Shown: one piece after another, positions 1 through 8,591 of the stretch | How the letters are laid out: the number at the start of each line of letters is the position of its first letter | Numbering within the stretch: the first letter of the stretch is position 1 | Source: Campylobacter ureolyticus ACS-301-V-Sch3b | Lineage (GTDB): Bacteria > Campylobacterota > Campylobacteria > Campylobacterales > Campylobacteraceae | Assembly: GCF_000413435.1 (NCBI RefSeq) | Contig: NZ_KE340326.1 | Location: 451,726 to 509,895, forward strand | Reading direction: 5' to 3' | DNA length: 58,170 nt | Program-made: the position numbers and the translations under genes | Notes under the pieces: generated by a model | The model's input: the letters and a program-made list of their open reading frames with translations, nothing else | What the model was told of the DNA's origin: nothing | Databases searched by the model: none

Positions 1-60
1 GTTCAGTTCCTGGTTCAGTTCCTGGTTCAGTTCCTGGTTCAGTTCCTGGTTCAGTTCCTG
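1..60 (-). repeat. 12-bp tandem repeat, five units, coding PGTE
   Basis: Five perfect 12-bp units (CAGGAACTGAAC on the coding strand) read in frame as Pro-Gly-Thr-Glu. They lie inside the autotransporter gene and continue to the window edge, so the total number is unknown. Because the unit is a multiple of three, copy-number change would alter protein length without breaking the frame. Confidence 0.97.
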
Positions 61-2782
61 GGCGTGACTTTTTACCAACTATTTTATTATTTGGAATTGT
101 TATATCTGGTTTTTTGCTATCATTTATAGATTTTATAAGGTTTTGAACGGTTTTATTTTGATGTTCTTTTTTTGTATTCATAACAAAATAAAGTGATTTT
201 TCATCACCAGTTTTTTCGGTTGATAGTTCTAAAAGTTCACTATCTTGCTCATTTAAAGTTATAAGATTTTTAGCTATATTTGTGTCAATGCCCTCACCTG
301 TTCTTACTATTTCTATACCTAATCCATCTTGATATTTTTGATTTATAATGTCGATATTTGCAGGAGATACCAAGCTTACATTTAATTTTTCAGTGTTTTT
401 TAGGATAGCTTTTTCGCCAGCTATTATAAGACCTAAATCATTTACTGCATTTGTTTTAAAATTTAACTTTCCCTCATTTATAAAACTTCCAAGAGTGTGA
501 AAAATAGCATCTTTTGTATCTAAGCTTAAAGTACTATTTTTATTGTTTTTAAAATCAGTTTTTGATTTTATTTCTAATTTATCTTTTATATTTAAATTTC
601 CAAAGTTATTAAAGCTAGAAGTTGCTGCTGGAAAATTAAAAAACACATTACCAAGTATATTAAGTGTTGATTTTGCGCTATTTATAGCGTTTGATTTGAT
701 ATCTAGATTTACATTTTGTATATTATTTTTACCTTGTTTTGCTGTAAAATTGTTCGTTTCTACGGTAGCTTTGATATCTGTTTTATCATTATCACTTATA
801 ATATTTCCAGTTTCTAGGATAACTTCGCCTGTTTTAAGGAAAGAATTTTTGATCAAATTTATAATTCCACTGTTTTGAGCGTAAGTTTTGCCTAAAATTT
901 CGTTATTGTTTTTTACTTCTAAAGTTCCATTATCAGTGTATGCATTTTGTTTTACGACTGCGTTATCAACTATAAATTTAGCTTTATTTTCTGCGTAAGC
1001 ATCGCCTTTAATGCTAGCTTTTTTACTATTGCTTCCTTTTAGTTCCAAAGTACCACCTACTGCTCTAGTTGGACCTTCGTAACTATTTTGTCCACTTAAT
1101 GTAATAGTCCCAAGCCCTTCTTTTTTAAGACCTATTTTATTTATATTTCTATATTTTTTATCTAGTATATTTATAGCTAAAGGTTTGCCGTTTTCATCTG
1201 TTCCAAGCAAGTGTCTGTTGTCAAGCCAAGTTTGCTGGGAGATGTCATTTGAAAATATTCCGCTTAAACCCTTTGTGTTTATAGTATAAAATGCTGTGTT
1301 TTTACCTTGAAATTCTTCTATATCTTTATTATTTAGCCTATTAAGATCTAAAATAGACAAACCTTTTAATGCTTTTTCTACATCTAAAACACCTTGGCCG
1401 GCATATTCTTCTTGTGTTAGTTGAACTACATATTCTTCAGAAATTTTTTTTGTTCTAAAATCTTTAATGTGACCTAAAATTTTAGAAATTGTTATTTCAG
1501 ACATGCTTTTAGGAATTTTTAATTTATCTAAATCTTTTTTTATCTCTTCTTCGTCTATATCGCCATTCAAATTTCTAGGAATTTTTTTATTTAAATAAAT
1601 AACATAGTATCCTGCATCGCCATTTTCTATTGCTTTTACCACAACATCTGGTAAATTTAGCTTTTTATTTGCAGTTGTAAGCAATACATCGGCTATTTGC
1701 TCACCATCTAAAAATTTATATTTTTGAGCTACTAAAGCAGCTGCACCAGTTACCATAGGAGCTGCCATAGATGTTCCTGTCATAGGAATAAATTTTTCAT
1801 TTTCATTAATTTTGTCACCATATTCATATTCTTTTTTATAATCGGCATTTGCAGATAAAATTTGATATCCAGGAGCAAGTAAAGAGTAGTTGGTTGCTCC
1901 TTTAAATGAATTCGAGCTTGATAAAGAGGTATCTTTTGTTTTAAATTCGAAATCGTCTGTTTTAAAAACTATATCATGTTCGCCTATTAAGGTGATACTT
2001 CCATCTTTTTCTTTAATGGTATTAAAAGCATTTTGATTTCCAACATTTAACCAAGCTCTTATGCTTTCATCATAGCTAGGAAGTGTGCTGTCTCTTGCAG
2101 GGGCTATTACTCCGCCGTTTCCACTTGCAAAAACACTTATAACTTTTTTCTCTTTTGCTAGCTTGGCAAGTTCTCTTGACATGGGGTTCGCGTCTTTTAT
2201 TATATTGCTATAACCCACAAAACCATCTTTACTATAATCAGTAATTAGATAGTTTCTTATTTGTTTATTTATAAGTGGATATGCTAAACTTCCCCAACTA
2301 TTATTTATAACTCTTACATCTAGTTTGTTTAACAAATAATTAGACTCATCTTTATCTGGAAAAATCATCTGGCCATTTCTATTGCTATTTATCCCTATTC
2401 CATAAAGAGTTGCTTCGTGTGCTACGCCGTAAGGCTCATTCTCGCTAACTTTGGCACCAACTGCAATTCCTGCGACATGTGTCCCATGCTCACTGTGTTT
2501 TAAATTCCATGGAAAATTTAAGTTAACACTAGGTTTGATTCTATTTCCATCATATAAGCTTGGATGATTATAGTTAATAGGACTATCTACTATTCCTACG
2601 CCAATGTCTTTTCCTGTAATTTTTTCATCGTTTTCTAAATTTTCATTATTTTTTCTTACTTCTTCTAAACCAATTAACTTGTAAGATTCTTCTAATAATA
2701 AACCAAACTCTTTTAGATTATTAGAAAAAGAATTAGTTACAATTATAAAAGTTAAATAAAAAATAATATTTTTTTTAATCAT
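1..2782 (-). CDS. Subtilisin-like (S8) serine protease autotransporter, 3' part outside window
   Basis: Open frame running from an ATG at 2782 off the left edge with no stop, about 927 residues visible. A signal peptide is at residues 1-20. An S8 peptidase domain follows, with catalytic Asp66 (GIVDSP), His99 (EHGTHVAGI) and Ser338 (GTSMAAP); an ASGN stretch fits the oxyanion Asn. After about residue 550 there is a passenger-type repeat (GTITLSGQNSYEG then GGTLELKG), typical of autotransporters. Five PGTE tetrapeptides are encoded at the very edge, probably the linker before the beta-barrel, which is not visible. The family secretes its own protease domain across the outer membrane, where it is retained or released. 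The ATG follows GGAATATCA. Protease identity is sure; the barrel is inferred. Confidence 0.9.
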   Translation of the reverse strand, partial: MIKKNIIFYLTFIIVTNSFSNNLKEFGLLLEESYKLIGLEEVRKNNENLENDEKITGKDIGVGIVDSPINYNHPSLYDGNRIKPSVNLNFPWNLKHSEHGTHVAGIAVGAKVSENEPYGVAHEATLYGIGINSNRNGQMIFPDKDESNYLLNKLDVRVINNSWGSLAYPLINKQIRNYLITDYSKDGFVGYSNIIKDANPMSRELAKLAKEKKVISVFASGNGGVIAPARDSTLPSYDESIRAWLNVGNQNAFNTIKEKDGSITLIGEHDIVFKTDDFEFKTKDTSLSSSNSFKGATNYSLLAPGYQILSANADYKKEYEYGDKINENEKFIPMTGTSMAAPMVTGAAALVAQKYKFLDGEQIADVLLTTANKKLNLPDVVVKAIENGDAGYYVIYLNKKIPRNLNGDIDEEEIKKDLDKLKIPKSMSEITISKILGHIKDFRTKKISEEYVVQLTQEEYAGQGVLDVEKALKGLSILDLNRLNNKDIEEFQGKNTAFYTINTKGLSGIFSNDISQQTWLDNRHLLGTDENGKPLAINILDKKYRNINKIGLKKEGLGTITLSGQNSYEGPTRAVGGTLELKGSNSKKASIKGDAYAENKAKFIVDNAVVKQNAYTDNGTLEVKNNNEILGKTYAQNSGIINLIKNSFLKTGEVILETGNIISDNDKTDIKATVETNNFTAKQGKNNIQNVNLDIKSNAINSAKSTLNILGNVFFNFPAATSSFNNFGNLNIKDKLEIKSKTDFKNNKNSTLSLDTKDAIFHTLGSFINEGKLNFKTNAVNDLGLIIAGEKAILKNTEKLNVSLVSPANIDIINQKYQDGLGIEIVRTGEGIDTNIAKNLITLNEQDSELLELSTEKTGDEKSLYFVMNTKKEHQNKTVQNLIKSINDSKKPDITIPNNKIVGKKSRPGTEPGTEPGTEPGTEPGTE

Positions 2783-2925
2783 TGATATTCCTTTTAAATT
2801 TTTAAAGATAAATATTATCTTAAAATAAATAAAAGCTAGCTAAATTATCTTTTATCTACATATATATTTAAAGTAAGATTAATATATTAAACTAAATGAT
2901 ATTTTAAAAACATAATAAAAAAATT

Positions 2926-3774
2926 TTAAAATTTACATATTGATATGCTGCCACTTTTATAGCCTTTGTAAAAAGCATTTTTTCTTTGCATGGCTGAGCC
3001 GTGAGTAAAAGAATCAGGCACAACATATCCTCTGGCTTGTTTTTGAAGCGTGTCATCGCCTATCATACTTGCTGCGTTTAAGGCTTCATCTATATCCCCA
3101 TCTTCTAAAATATCATCAAGATAATGTGCCCAAACCCCAGCTAAACAATCAGCCCCAAGTTCAACTTTTACTTGTATGGCATTTTGATTTTTTTCATTTT
3201 TTCCTTGTTTTTCTCTATTTGTTTGAGATAAAATTCCTAGTAAATTTTGCACATGATGACCTACTTCATGAGCTAAAACATAAGCATTTGCAAAATCTCC
3301 TGGAGCGTTATGTCTATTGGCTAATTCATCAAAAAAACTTAAATCAATATAAATTTTTTGATCGGCCGGACAGTAAAATGGTCCAACTTGCGAGTTCGCA
3401 AATCCACATCCACTTTGAACCGCGCCTCTAAAAAGCACAAGTTTTGGTTCTTTATAGTTTTTTCCTATTATTTGAAATTGTTTATTCCATACATTTTCAG
3501 TTTGTGCTAAAACAACTCCTATAAATTGTGCATATTTATCATCATCTTTTGAAATTTGTGCATTTTGAACCCCACCACCAGAAATTAAAGCAAGTGGGTT
3601 ATATCCTAAAAACATAGCTATAACGCCCATTAGTAACACAACTCTTCCAAATTTTGTCCCTAAAAGCCATCTGATAAGTGGTATTAAAACCTGTAAATTT
3701 ACCATACTAGCAGGAGTTTTTTGAAGCCTTCTGTCGTCTATATTGCTACTTGATTTTTGATCTCGCCATTTCAT
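2926..3774 (-). CDS. Neutral zinc metallopeptidase, YpfJ/KPN_02809 family
   Basis: 282 residues when started at the ATG preceded by AAAAGG (a 19-residue longer frame has no good ribosome site). A short cytoplasmic segment is followed by one membrane helix (about residues 30-55) with GVIAMFLGYNPLAL. The conserved catalytic motif HEVGHHVQ is near residue 170, and ELGADCLAG downstream carries the third zinc-ligand Glu. This fits the ypfJ-type family of membrane-anchored neutral metallopeptidases; the physiological substrate is unknown. It is divergent from ilvD, sharing the 125-bp spacer. Confidence 0.9.
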   Translation of the reverse strand: MKWRDQKSSSNIDDRRLQKTPASMVNLQVLIPLIRWLLGTKFGRVVLLMGVIAMFLGYNPLALISGGGVQNAQISKDDDKYAQFIGVVLAQTENVWNKQFQIIGKNYKEPKLVLFRGAVQSGCGFANSQVGPFYCPADQKIYIDLSFFDELANRHNAPGDFANAYVLAHEVGHHVQNLLGILSQTNREKQGKNEKNQNAIQVKVELGADCLAGVWAHYLDDILEDGDIDEALNAASMIGDDTLQKQARGYVVPDSFTHGSAMQRKNAFYKGYKSGSISICKF

Positions 3775-3899
3775 TTTTAAACCTTTTATTGTAAAGGGAT
3801 AATTGTAACAAATTATTTTAAATTTAACCAAAAAATATCTTAATATAACTTTTGAACTGTTTTTTTGATAAAATATAAAAATTAAATTTAGGAGGGTTT

Positions 3900-5576
3900 A
3901 TGAGAAGTGATATAATCAAAAAAGGCTATACAAAAGCCCCTCATCGCTCACTTTTAAGAGCAACAGGGCTTAGGGATGAGGATTTTGATAAGCCATTTAT
4001 CGGTGTTGCAAATAGTTTTATAGAGATAATTCCAGGGCATTTTTATCTAAATAAATTTAGTCAAATTATCAAAGATGAGATAAGAAAAAATGGCTGTGTG
4101 CCTTTTGAGTTTAACTGTATAGGCGTTGATGATGGCATTGCGATGGGACATGAGGGGATGCTTTACTCACTTCCAAGCCGTGAACTGATAGCAAATTCAG
4201 TAGAAACTGTGATGAATGCTCACGCACTTGACGCGCTTATTTGCATACCAAACTGCGACAAAATAGTCCCTGGCATGATAATGGGAGCTTTGAGAGTAAA
4301 TGTTCCTACTGTCTTTATAAGTGGCGGTCCAATGGCTGCTGGAGTTGATAAAGATAGCGGGGAAGCACTTGATTTAAATAGCGTGTTTGAGGGCGTTGGA
4401 GCTTATGAGGTTGGTAAAATCGATGAAAAAAAGTTAAAAATGCTTGAGTGTGAGTCCTGTCCGAGCGGTGGAAGCTGTAGTGGAATGTTTACAGCAAATT
4501 CTATGAATTCGCTTTGCGAGGCAATGGGTATAGCTTTGGTTGGCAATGGCACTATTTTAGCGCTAACTCCTGAGCGTGAAGAGCTAGCAAGAGCTGCAGC
4601 TAAAAGAATTTGCGAAATCGCACTTGATGATAAATTTAAAATAAAAAATATCTTAAATAAAAAAGCTATTAGAAATGCTTTTGTCTGCGATATGGCGATG
4701 GGTGGAAGCTCAAATACAATTTTGCACATGCTAGCAATTAGTCGTGAAGCAGGGTGCGCACTTGATATAAAAGAGTTAAATGAGATCAGTAAAAATATAG
4801 CCCACATTGCAAAAGTAGCTCCTAGTCTTCCAAGTGTGCATATGCAAGATATCGCACGAGCTGGGGGGATAACTGCTATTTTAAATGAAATTTCAAAAAG
4901 AGATAATGGCATGCTTGAGCTTGATAATCTAACAGTAACTGGTGAGATGATGAGTGAGCGTGTTAAAAATCATAAAGTAGCTGATTATAATATCATAAAA
5001 AGCGTTGATAAACCTTACTCAAAAGTAGGGGGTTTGGCGATTTTATTTGGAAATTTGGCAGAGCAAGGGTGTGTTATAAAGGCAGCTGGTATTGTTGGAG
5101 AGCGTAAATTTAGTGGAAAAGCAATTTGCTTTAACTCTCAAGATGAGGCAATTAGTGGAATTTCAAGTGGAAAAGTTCAAAAGGGCGATGTTGTGGTAAT
5201 TCGCTATGAAGGTCCAAAAGGTGGTCCTGGAATGCAAGAGATGTTAAGTCCAACAAGTCTTATAATGGGCCGAGGTCTTGGAGCTGATGTGGCACTTATA
5301 ACAGATGGTAGATTTAGCGGCGCTACAAGGGGACTATCAATTGGTCATGTAAGCCCAGAAGCAGCAGAGGGCGGAATGATAGGACTTTTAAAAGATGGCG
5401 ATATTATAGATATTGATGTTGACAGTTACTCAATAAATGTTCGTTTAAGCGATGATGAGATAAAAAAACGAAAAAAAGAGTGGAAATATGAGGGCAAAAA
5501 AGTAAGTTCTCGCTGGTTAAGACAGTATCAAAAGTTAGTTACCAATGCAAGTAATGGGGCGATTTTGGAGGCTTAA
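3900..5576 (+). CDS. ilvD: Dihydroxy-acid dehydratase
   Basis: 558 residues, the usual family length. It dehydrates 2,3-dihydroxy-3-methylbutanoate and its isoleucine-pathway homologue to the 2-oxo acids in valine, leucine and isoleucine synthesis. Cys119 (CIPNCDKIV) and Cys187/Cys192 ([12 protein letters not shown]) lie in the conserved Fe-S ligand motifs; the C-terminal [10 protein letters not shown] motif is present. The start follows GGAGG with good spacing. It is the only plus-strand gene in the chromosomal part and stands alone, ending in a strong hairpin. Confidence 0.98.
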   Translation: MRSDIIKKGYTKAPHRSLLRATGLRDEDFDKPFIGVANSFIEIIPGHFYLNKFSQIIKDEIRKNGCVPFEFNCIGVDDGIAMGHEGMLYSLPSRELIANSVETVMNAHALDALICIPNCDKIVPGMIMGALRVNVPTVFISGGPMAAGVDKDSGEALDLNSVFEGVGAYEVGKIDEKKLKMLECESCPSGGSCSGMFTANSMNSLCEAMGIALVGNGTILALTPEREELARAAAKRICEIALDDKFKIKNILNKKAIRNAFVCDMAMGGSSNTILHMLAISREAGCALDIKELNEISKNIAHIAKVAPSLPSVHMQDIARAGGITAILNEISKRDNGMLELDNLTVTGEMMSERVKNHKVADYNIIKSVDKPYSKVGGLAILFGNLAEQGCVIKAAGIVGERKFSGKAICFNSQDEAISGISSGKVQKGDVVVIRYEGPKGGPGMQEMLSPTSLIMGRGLGADVALITDGRFSGATRGLSIGHVSPEAAEGGMIGLLKDGDIIDIDVDSYSINVRLSDDEIKKRKKEWKYEGKKVSSRWLRQYQKLVTNASNGAILEA

Positions 5577-5580
5577 GCTT

Positions 5581-5610
5581 TAAGAAGTGCAGTATTTATT
5601 GCACTTCTTA
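5581..5610. terminator. Bidirectional terminator between ilvD and purF
   Basis: Perfect 11-bp inverted repeat (TAAGAAGTGCA / TGCACTTCTTA) with an 8-nt loop, lying between the convergent ilvD and purF stops and flanked by A/T runs. It can serve both strands. Confidence 0.85.
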
Positions 5611-5616
5611 AATTAT

Positions 5617-6957
5617 TTATTTTACAAAGTAATTTCCATCAAAACTAACGAGTGAATACTCTCTTTCATTTCCTATGGCGTTTTTTAACTCATCTATTTC
5701 TAAAAACTCTAAACTATCAGCCCCTGTGTATTTTAAAATTTCATCATCACTTAAATTTGCACTTATTAACTCACTTTTTGTAGGTGTGTCTATACCATAA
5801 ACATCAGGAAATTTTATCCTTGGAGCAGCTATTTTAAGATGAACTTCTTTAGCTCCAGCATGTTTTAGAAGCTCAACTATTTTTTTAGAAGTAGTTCCTC
5901 TAACGATACTATCATCAACTACAATAATACTTTTTCCTTTTAAAACCTCACTCATAGGATTTAGCTTTAATTTTACTTTTAAATTTCTCATTTCTTGAGT
6001 TGGCTCTATAAAAGTTCTTCCAACATAGTGGTTTCTAACTATTGCCATTTCAAATGTAATTCCACTTTTTTGTGAAAAGCCAAGTGCTGCTGGCACTCCA
6101 CTATCTGGCACAGGAACTACTAGATCAGCTTTTATTTTATTTTTTAAAGCCAAAGTTTTTCCTAAATTTTTTCTTACTTCATAAACATTTTTTCCATCTA
6201 TAACGCTATCTGGCCTTGCAAAGTATATGTATTCAAAAGCACAAATTCTAGGAGTTTTTTCTTCATATAGCATTATACTTTCAAAATCATCACTTCCTTC
6301 TTCAAAAATAATCATTTCGCCCGGCTTTACATCACGCACAAAAGTAGCACCAACTAAGTCAAAAGCACAGGTCTCACTTGCAATTATATATCCGCCATCT
6401 TTTAATTTTCCTATACTAAGAGGTCTAATTCCATATTTATCTCTTATGGCAAATATTTTTGATCTACTCATTATAAGAAGGCAGTAAGCTCCTTTTATAA
6501 TATTTAAAGCCTCTATGATTCGCTCTTGCAAGTGCTCTTTTTTGCTTCTAGCAATTAAATGAATTATATTTTCAGTGTCCATATTTGAGTGAAATATTGC
6601 ACCTTCTTTTATTAAATTTTGCCTAATTTCATCTTTATTTATCAAATTTCCATTATGTGCTATTGATATTTCACCAAGCAAATAATTAGCCCAAATAGGC
6701 TGTGCATCTTTGCTATCTTTACTACCAGCGGTTGAGTATCTATTATGTCCGATTGCGATATTTCCTTGTAAGGAGTTTAAAATTTCATTATTAAAAATAT
6801 CGCTAACCAAGCCTTGAGCCTTATGAGTTTTTATTTTGTGATTAAAACTTGCACTTATTCCGCTTGATTCTTGTCCGCGGTGTTGCATCGCAAAAAGTGC
6901 ATAATAAGCAGTTTTTGCAGCATCTTTTGAATTTATTATACCAACGATAGCACACAT
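5617..6957 (-). CDS. purF: Amidophosphoribosyltransferase
   Basis: 446 residues. It catalyses the first committed step of purine synthesis: PRPP plus glutamine to phosphoribosylamine. Cys2 (MCAIVGI) becomes the N-terminal nucleophile after Met removal. The class II glutaminase half has GHNRYST and SIAHNGN; the phosphoribosyltransferase half has the PRPP loop VVVDDSIVRGTTS near residue 350. No Fe-S type C-terminal Cys pattern was noticed. dapB ends 1 bp upstream, so the two are probably cotranscribed. Confidence 0.97.
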   Translation of the reverse strand: MCAIVGIINSKDAAKTAYYALFAMQHRGQESSGISASFNHKIKTHKAQGLVSDIFNNEILNSLQGNIAIGHNRYSTAGSKDSKDAQPIWANYLLGEISIAHNGNLINKDEIRQNLIKEGAIFHSNMDTENIIHLIARSKKEHLQERIIEALNIIKGAYCLLIMSRSKIFAIRDKYGIRPLSIGKLKDGGYIIASETCAFDLVGATFVRDVKPGEMIIFEEGSDDFESIMLYEEKTPRICAFEYIYFARPDSVIDGKNVYEVRKNLGKTLALKNKIKADLVVPVPDSGVPAALGFSQKSGITFEMAIVRNHYVGRTFIEPTQEMRNLKVKLKLNPMSEVLKGKSIIVVDDSIVRGTTSKKIVELLKHAGAKEVHLKIAAPRIKFPDVYGIDTPTKSELISANLSDDEILKYTGADSLEFLEIDELKNAIGNEREYSLVSFDGNYFVK

Positions 6958-6958
6958 T

Positions 6959-7690
6959 TTACAGTCCTAAACAATCATTTATATCATAAAGCCCATTTTT
7001 TTGTGAGCTTAGCCAAATAGCAGCTTTTATGGCTCCGTTTGCAAAAGTAGCTCTTGATGTTGCTGTGTGGTTCAACTCTATAAACTCGCCATTTCCATAA
7101 AATCCTGCTGTGTGACGACCAACAATATCTCCACCTCTTAAACTCATAACAGCAATTTCATCTTTTGATCTTTGTCCAATTATGCCATCTCTTCCACTAA
7201 CTCTAACTTTATCAAGGTCTAAATTTCTAGCAATTGCGACATTTTTAGCTAATGTTAAGGCTGTTCCACTTGGAGCGTCTTTTTTATATCTATGATGCAT
7301 TTCTAAAATTTCAGCATCAAATTCACTTAAGGCTTTGCTTGCTAAAAATGCAAGTTTGTTTAAAACAGCTACTCCTAAACTCATATTTGTGGCATATAAA
7401 ATAGGCATATTTTTTGAAATTTCTTTCATTAGATTTAATTCATCTTTACTAAGTCCGGTTGTACCGATGCAAAGTGGTTTTGGATTTTTTTTAGCAAATT
7501 CTAAAAGAGTTTTAGTTCCTTCTGGCATAGAAAAGTCAATTATAACATCTGATGATTTGAAAAAATCCTCTAAATTTGAACTATTTTTATCAAATAAAGC
7601 CGCGACTTTTGCATTTTCATACTCTTTTAAGCACTCTTGTATCATTTTTCCCATTCTACCATTTGAGCCATAAATTCCTATTTTTAGCAT
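6959..7690 (-). CDS. dapB: 4-hydroxy-tetrahydrodipicolinate reductase
   Basis: 243 residues. It reduces hydroxy-tetrahydrodipicolinate with NAD(P)H in diaminopimelate and lysine synthesis. The N-terminal nucleotide-binding loop is [11 protein letters not shown]. The catalytic and substrate-binding segment is [15 protein letters not shown] near residue 130-145, and a C-terminal ELNHTATSR follows. It lies immediately upstream of purF with a 1-bp gap. The start is preceded by AAGGAATG. Confidence 0.97.
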   Translation of the reverse strand: MLKIGIYGSNGRMGKMIQECLKEYENAKVAALFDKNSSNLEDFFKSSDVIIDFSMPEGTKTLLEFAKKNPKPLCIGTTGLSKDELNLMKEISKNMPILYATNMSLGVAVLNKLAFLASKALSEFDAEILEMHHRYKKDAPSGTALTLAKNVAIARNLDLDKVRVSGRDGIIGQRSKDEIAVMSLRGGDIVGRHTAGFYGNGEFIELNHTATSRATFANGAIKAAIWLSSQKNGLYDINDCLGL

Positions 7691-7756
7691 TACATTCCTT
7701 TTTGCAATTTTGTAGCGAGTATAACAAATTTAGAGTAAAAAACTTATAAAATCCTT

Positions 7757-8485
7757 TTAAAATTTATGTGGATTTTTTATATGTGGAAGGCTTATCTCAT
7801 CACCGTTTATATCATACGCACCGCCAAATCCTTTTACAAATCTGCCTTTTTTAAACTCTAATTTAAAAAGATGAAAGTCTTGCATAGTTGAGATCTGTTT
7901 TGTTCCGCCTTTTCCACCAGTTTGATTTAAAAAACTTGTCATGGCACCATTAAACTCATCACTATTTCTTGGAATTTCAACTGCATTTGTCTTATAGGTA
8001 AGTCTTTTTCTTAGTATTATAGAAGCAGCTTCATTTTCATCTTGTAAAAATAAAATTTCAATTTTGTCAGGATTTGTGCTTATGCTTTTAAAATGCTCAC
8101 TAATTTCACTTATGTAGATGTAAAAATTATCATTAAATTTAATAAGCGGTGAGTAGCTTGCAACCGCTTGATCATTATAAACACTCGCAATTACAACACT
8201 TTTAAAAGAATTTCTAAACTCATCAATTTCATTTTTAATTTTAGAAAAATCCTCTTTTAAACTCGCGGCTAAATTTTTAATAGCACTTACAAAATCACCA
8301 TCTGTAACTCTTGTGTTAAAAGGCACTTTTGCTTCTAAATTATCTGAGTTTAGAAAAATCCCATTTTCATCAAAATCAACTAATTTCGCATTTTTTACAT
8401 TAAATTTTGAATATTTATTAAAAAGTTTAACTAAAACATCGCTGTGATGCTCATTCATGTGAGCTATGATTGAATTTTTTTCCAT
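7757..8485 (-). CDS. chuZ: HugZ/ChuZ-type haem oxygenase
   Basis: 242 residues. The N-terminal HMNEHHSDVL, the central ILRKRLTYKTN and the C-terminal DFHLFKLEFKKGRFVKGFG followed by AYDI match the Helicobacter HugZ / Campylobacter ChuZ family as I remember it. These split-barrel enzymes open haem to biliverdin and release iron. The C-terminal histidine of NPHKF could be the haem-region ligand of HugZ. No haem transport genes are adjacent. The gene stands alone between dapB and torA. Confidence 0.88.
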   Translation of the reverse strand: MEKNSIIAHMNEHHSDVLVKLFNKYSKFNVKNAKLVDFDENGIFLNSDNLEAKVPFNTRVTDGDFVSAIKNLAASLKEDFSKIKNEIDEFRNSFKSVVIASVYNDQAVASYSPLIKFNDNFYIYISEISEHFKSISTNPDKIEILFLQDENEAASIILRKRLTYKTNAVEIPRNSDEFNGAMTSFLNQTGGKGGTKQISTMQDFHLFKLEFKKGRFVKGFGGAYDINGDEISLPHIKNPHKF

Positions 8486-8565
8486 TATATTTCCTTAGAT
8501 ACTAGTGAAATAATTTTATAAAAATAGGGTAAATTTTAACTGAAATTTTTGATAGTTTGTATAAA

Positions 8566-8587
8566 ATCCCCTCAAATTTGAGGGGAT
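8566..8587 (-). terminator. Terminator after torA-like operon
   Basis: A perfect 22-bp palindrome (ATCCCCTCAAATTTGAGGGG then AT) starts 5 bp after the reductase stop. On the minus strand it is followed by TTTTATA, a factor-independent terminator form. Confidence 0.85.
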
Positions 8588-8591
8588 AAAT

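Noticed and set aside
3069..3431. Plus-strand open frame opposite the metallopeptidase gene
   Set aside because: Antisense of a well-conserved gene; composition is not protein-like.
4403..4912. Minus-strand 169-codon frame inside ilvD
   Set aside because: Lies fully opposite the conserved Fe-S part of ilvD; no ribosome site or family resemblance.
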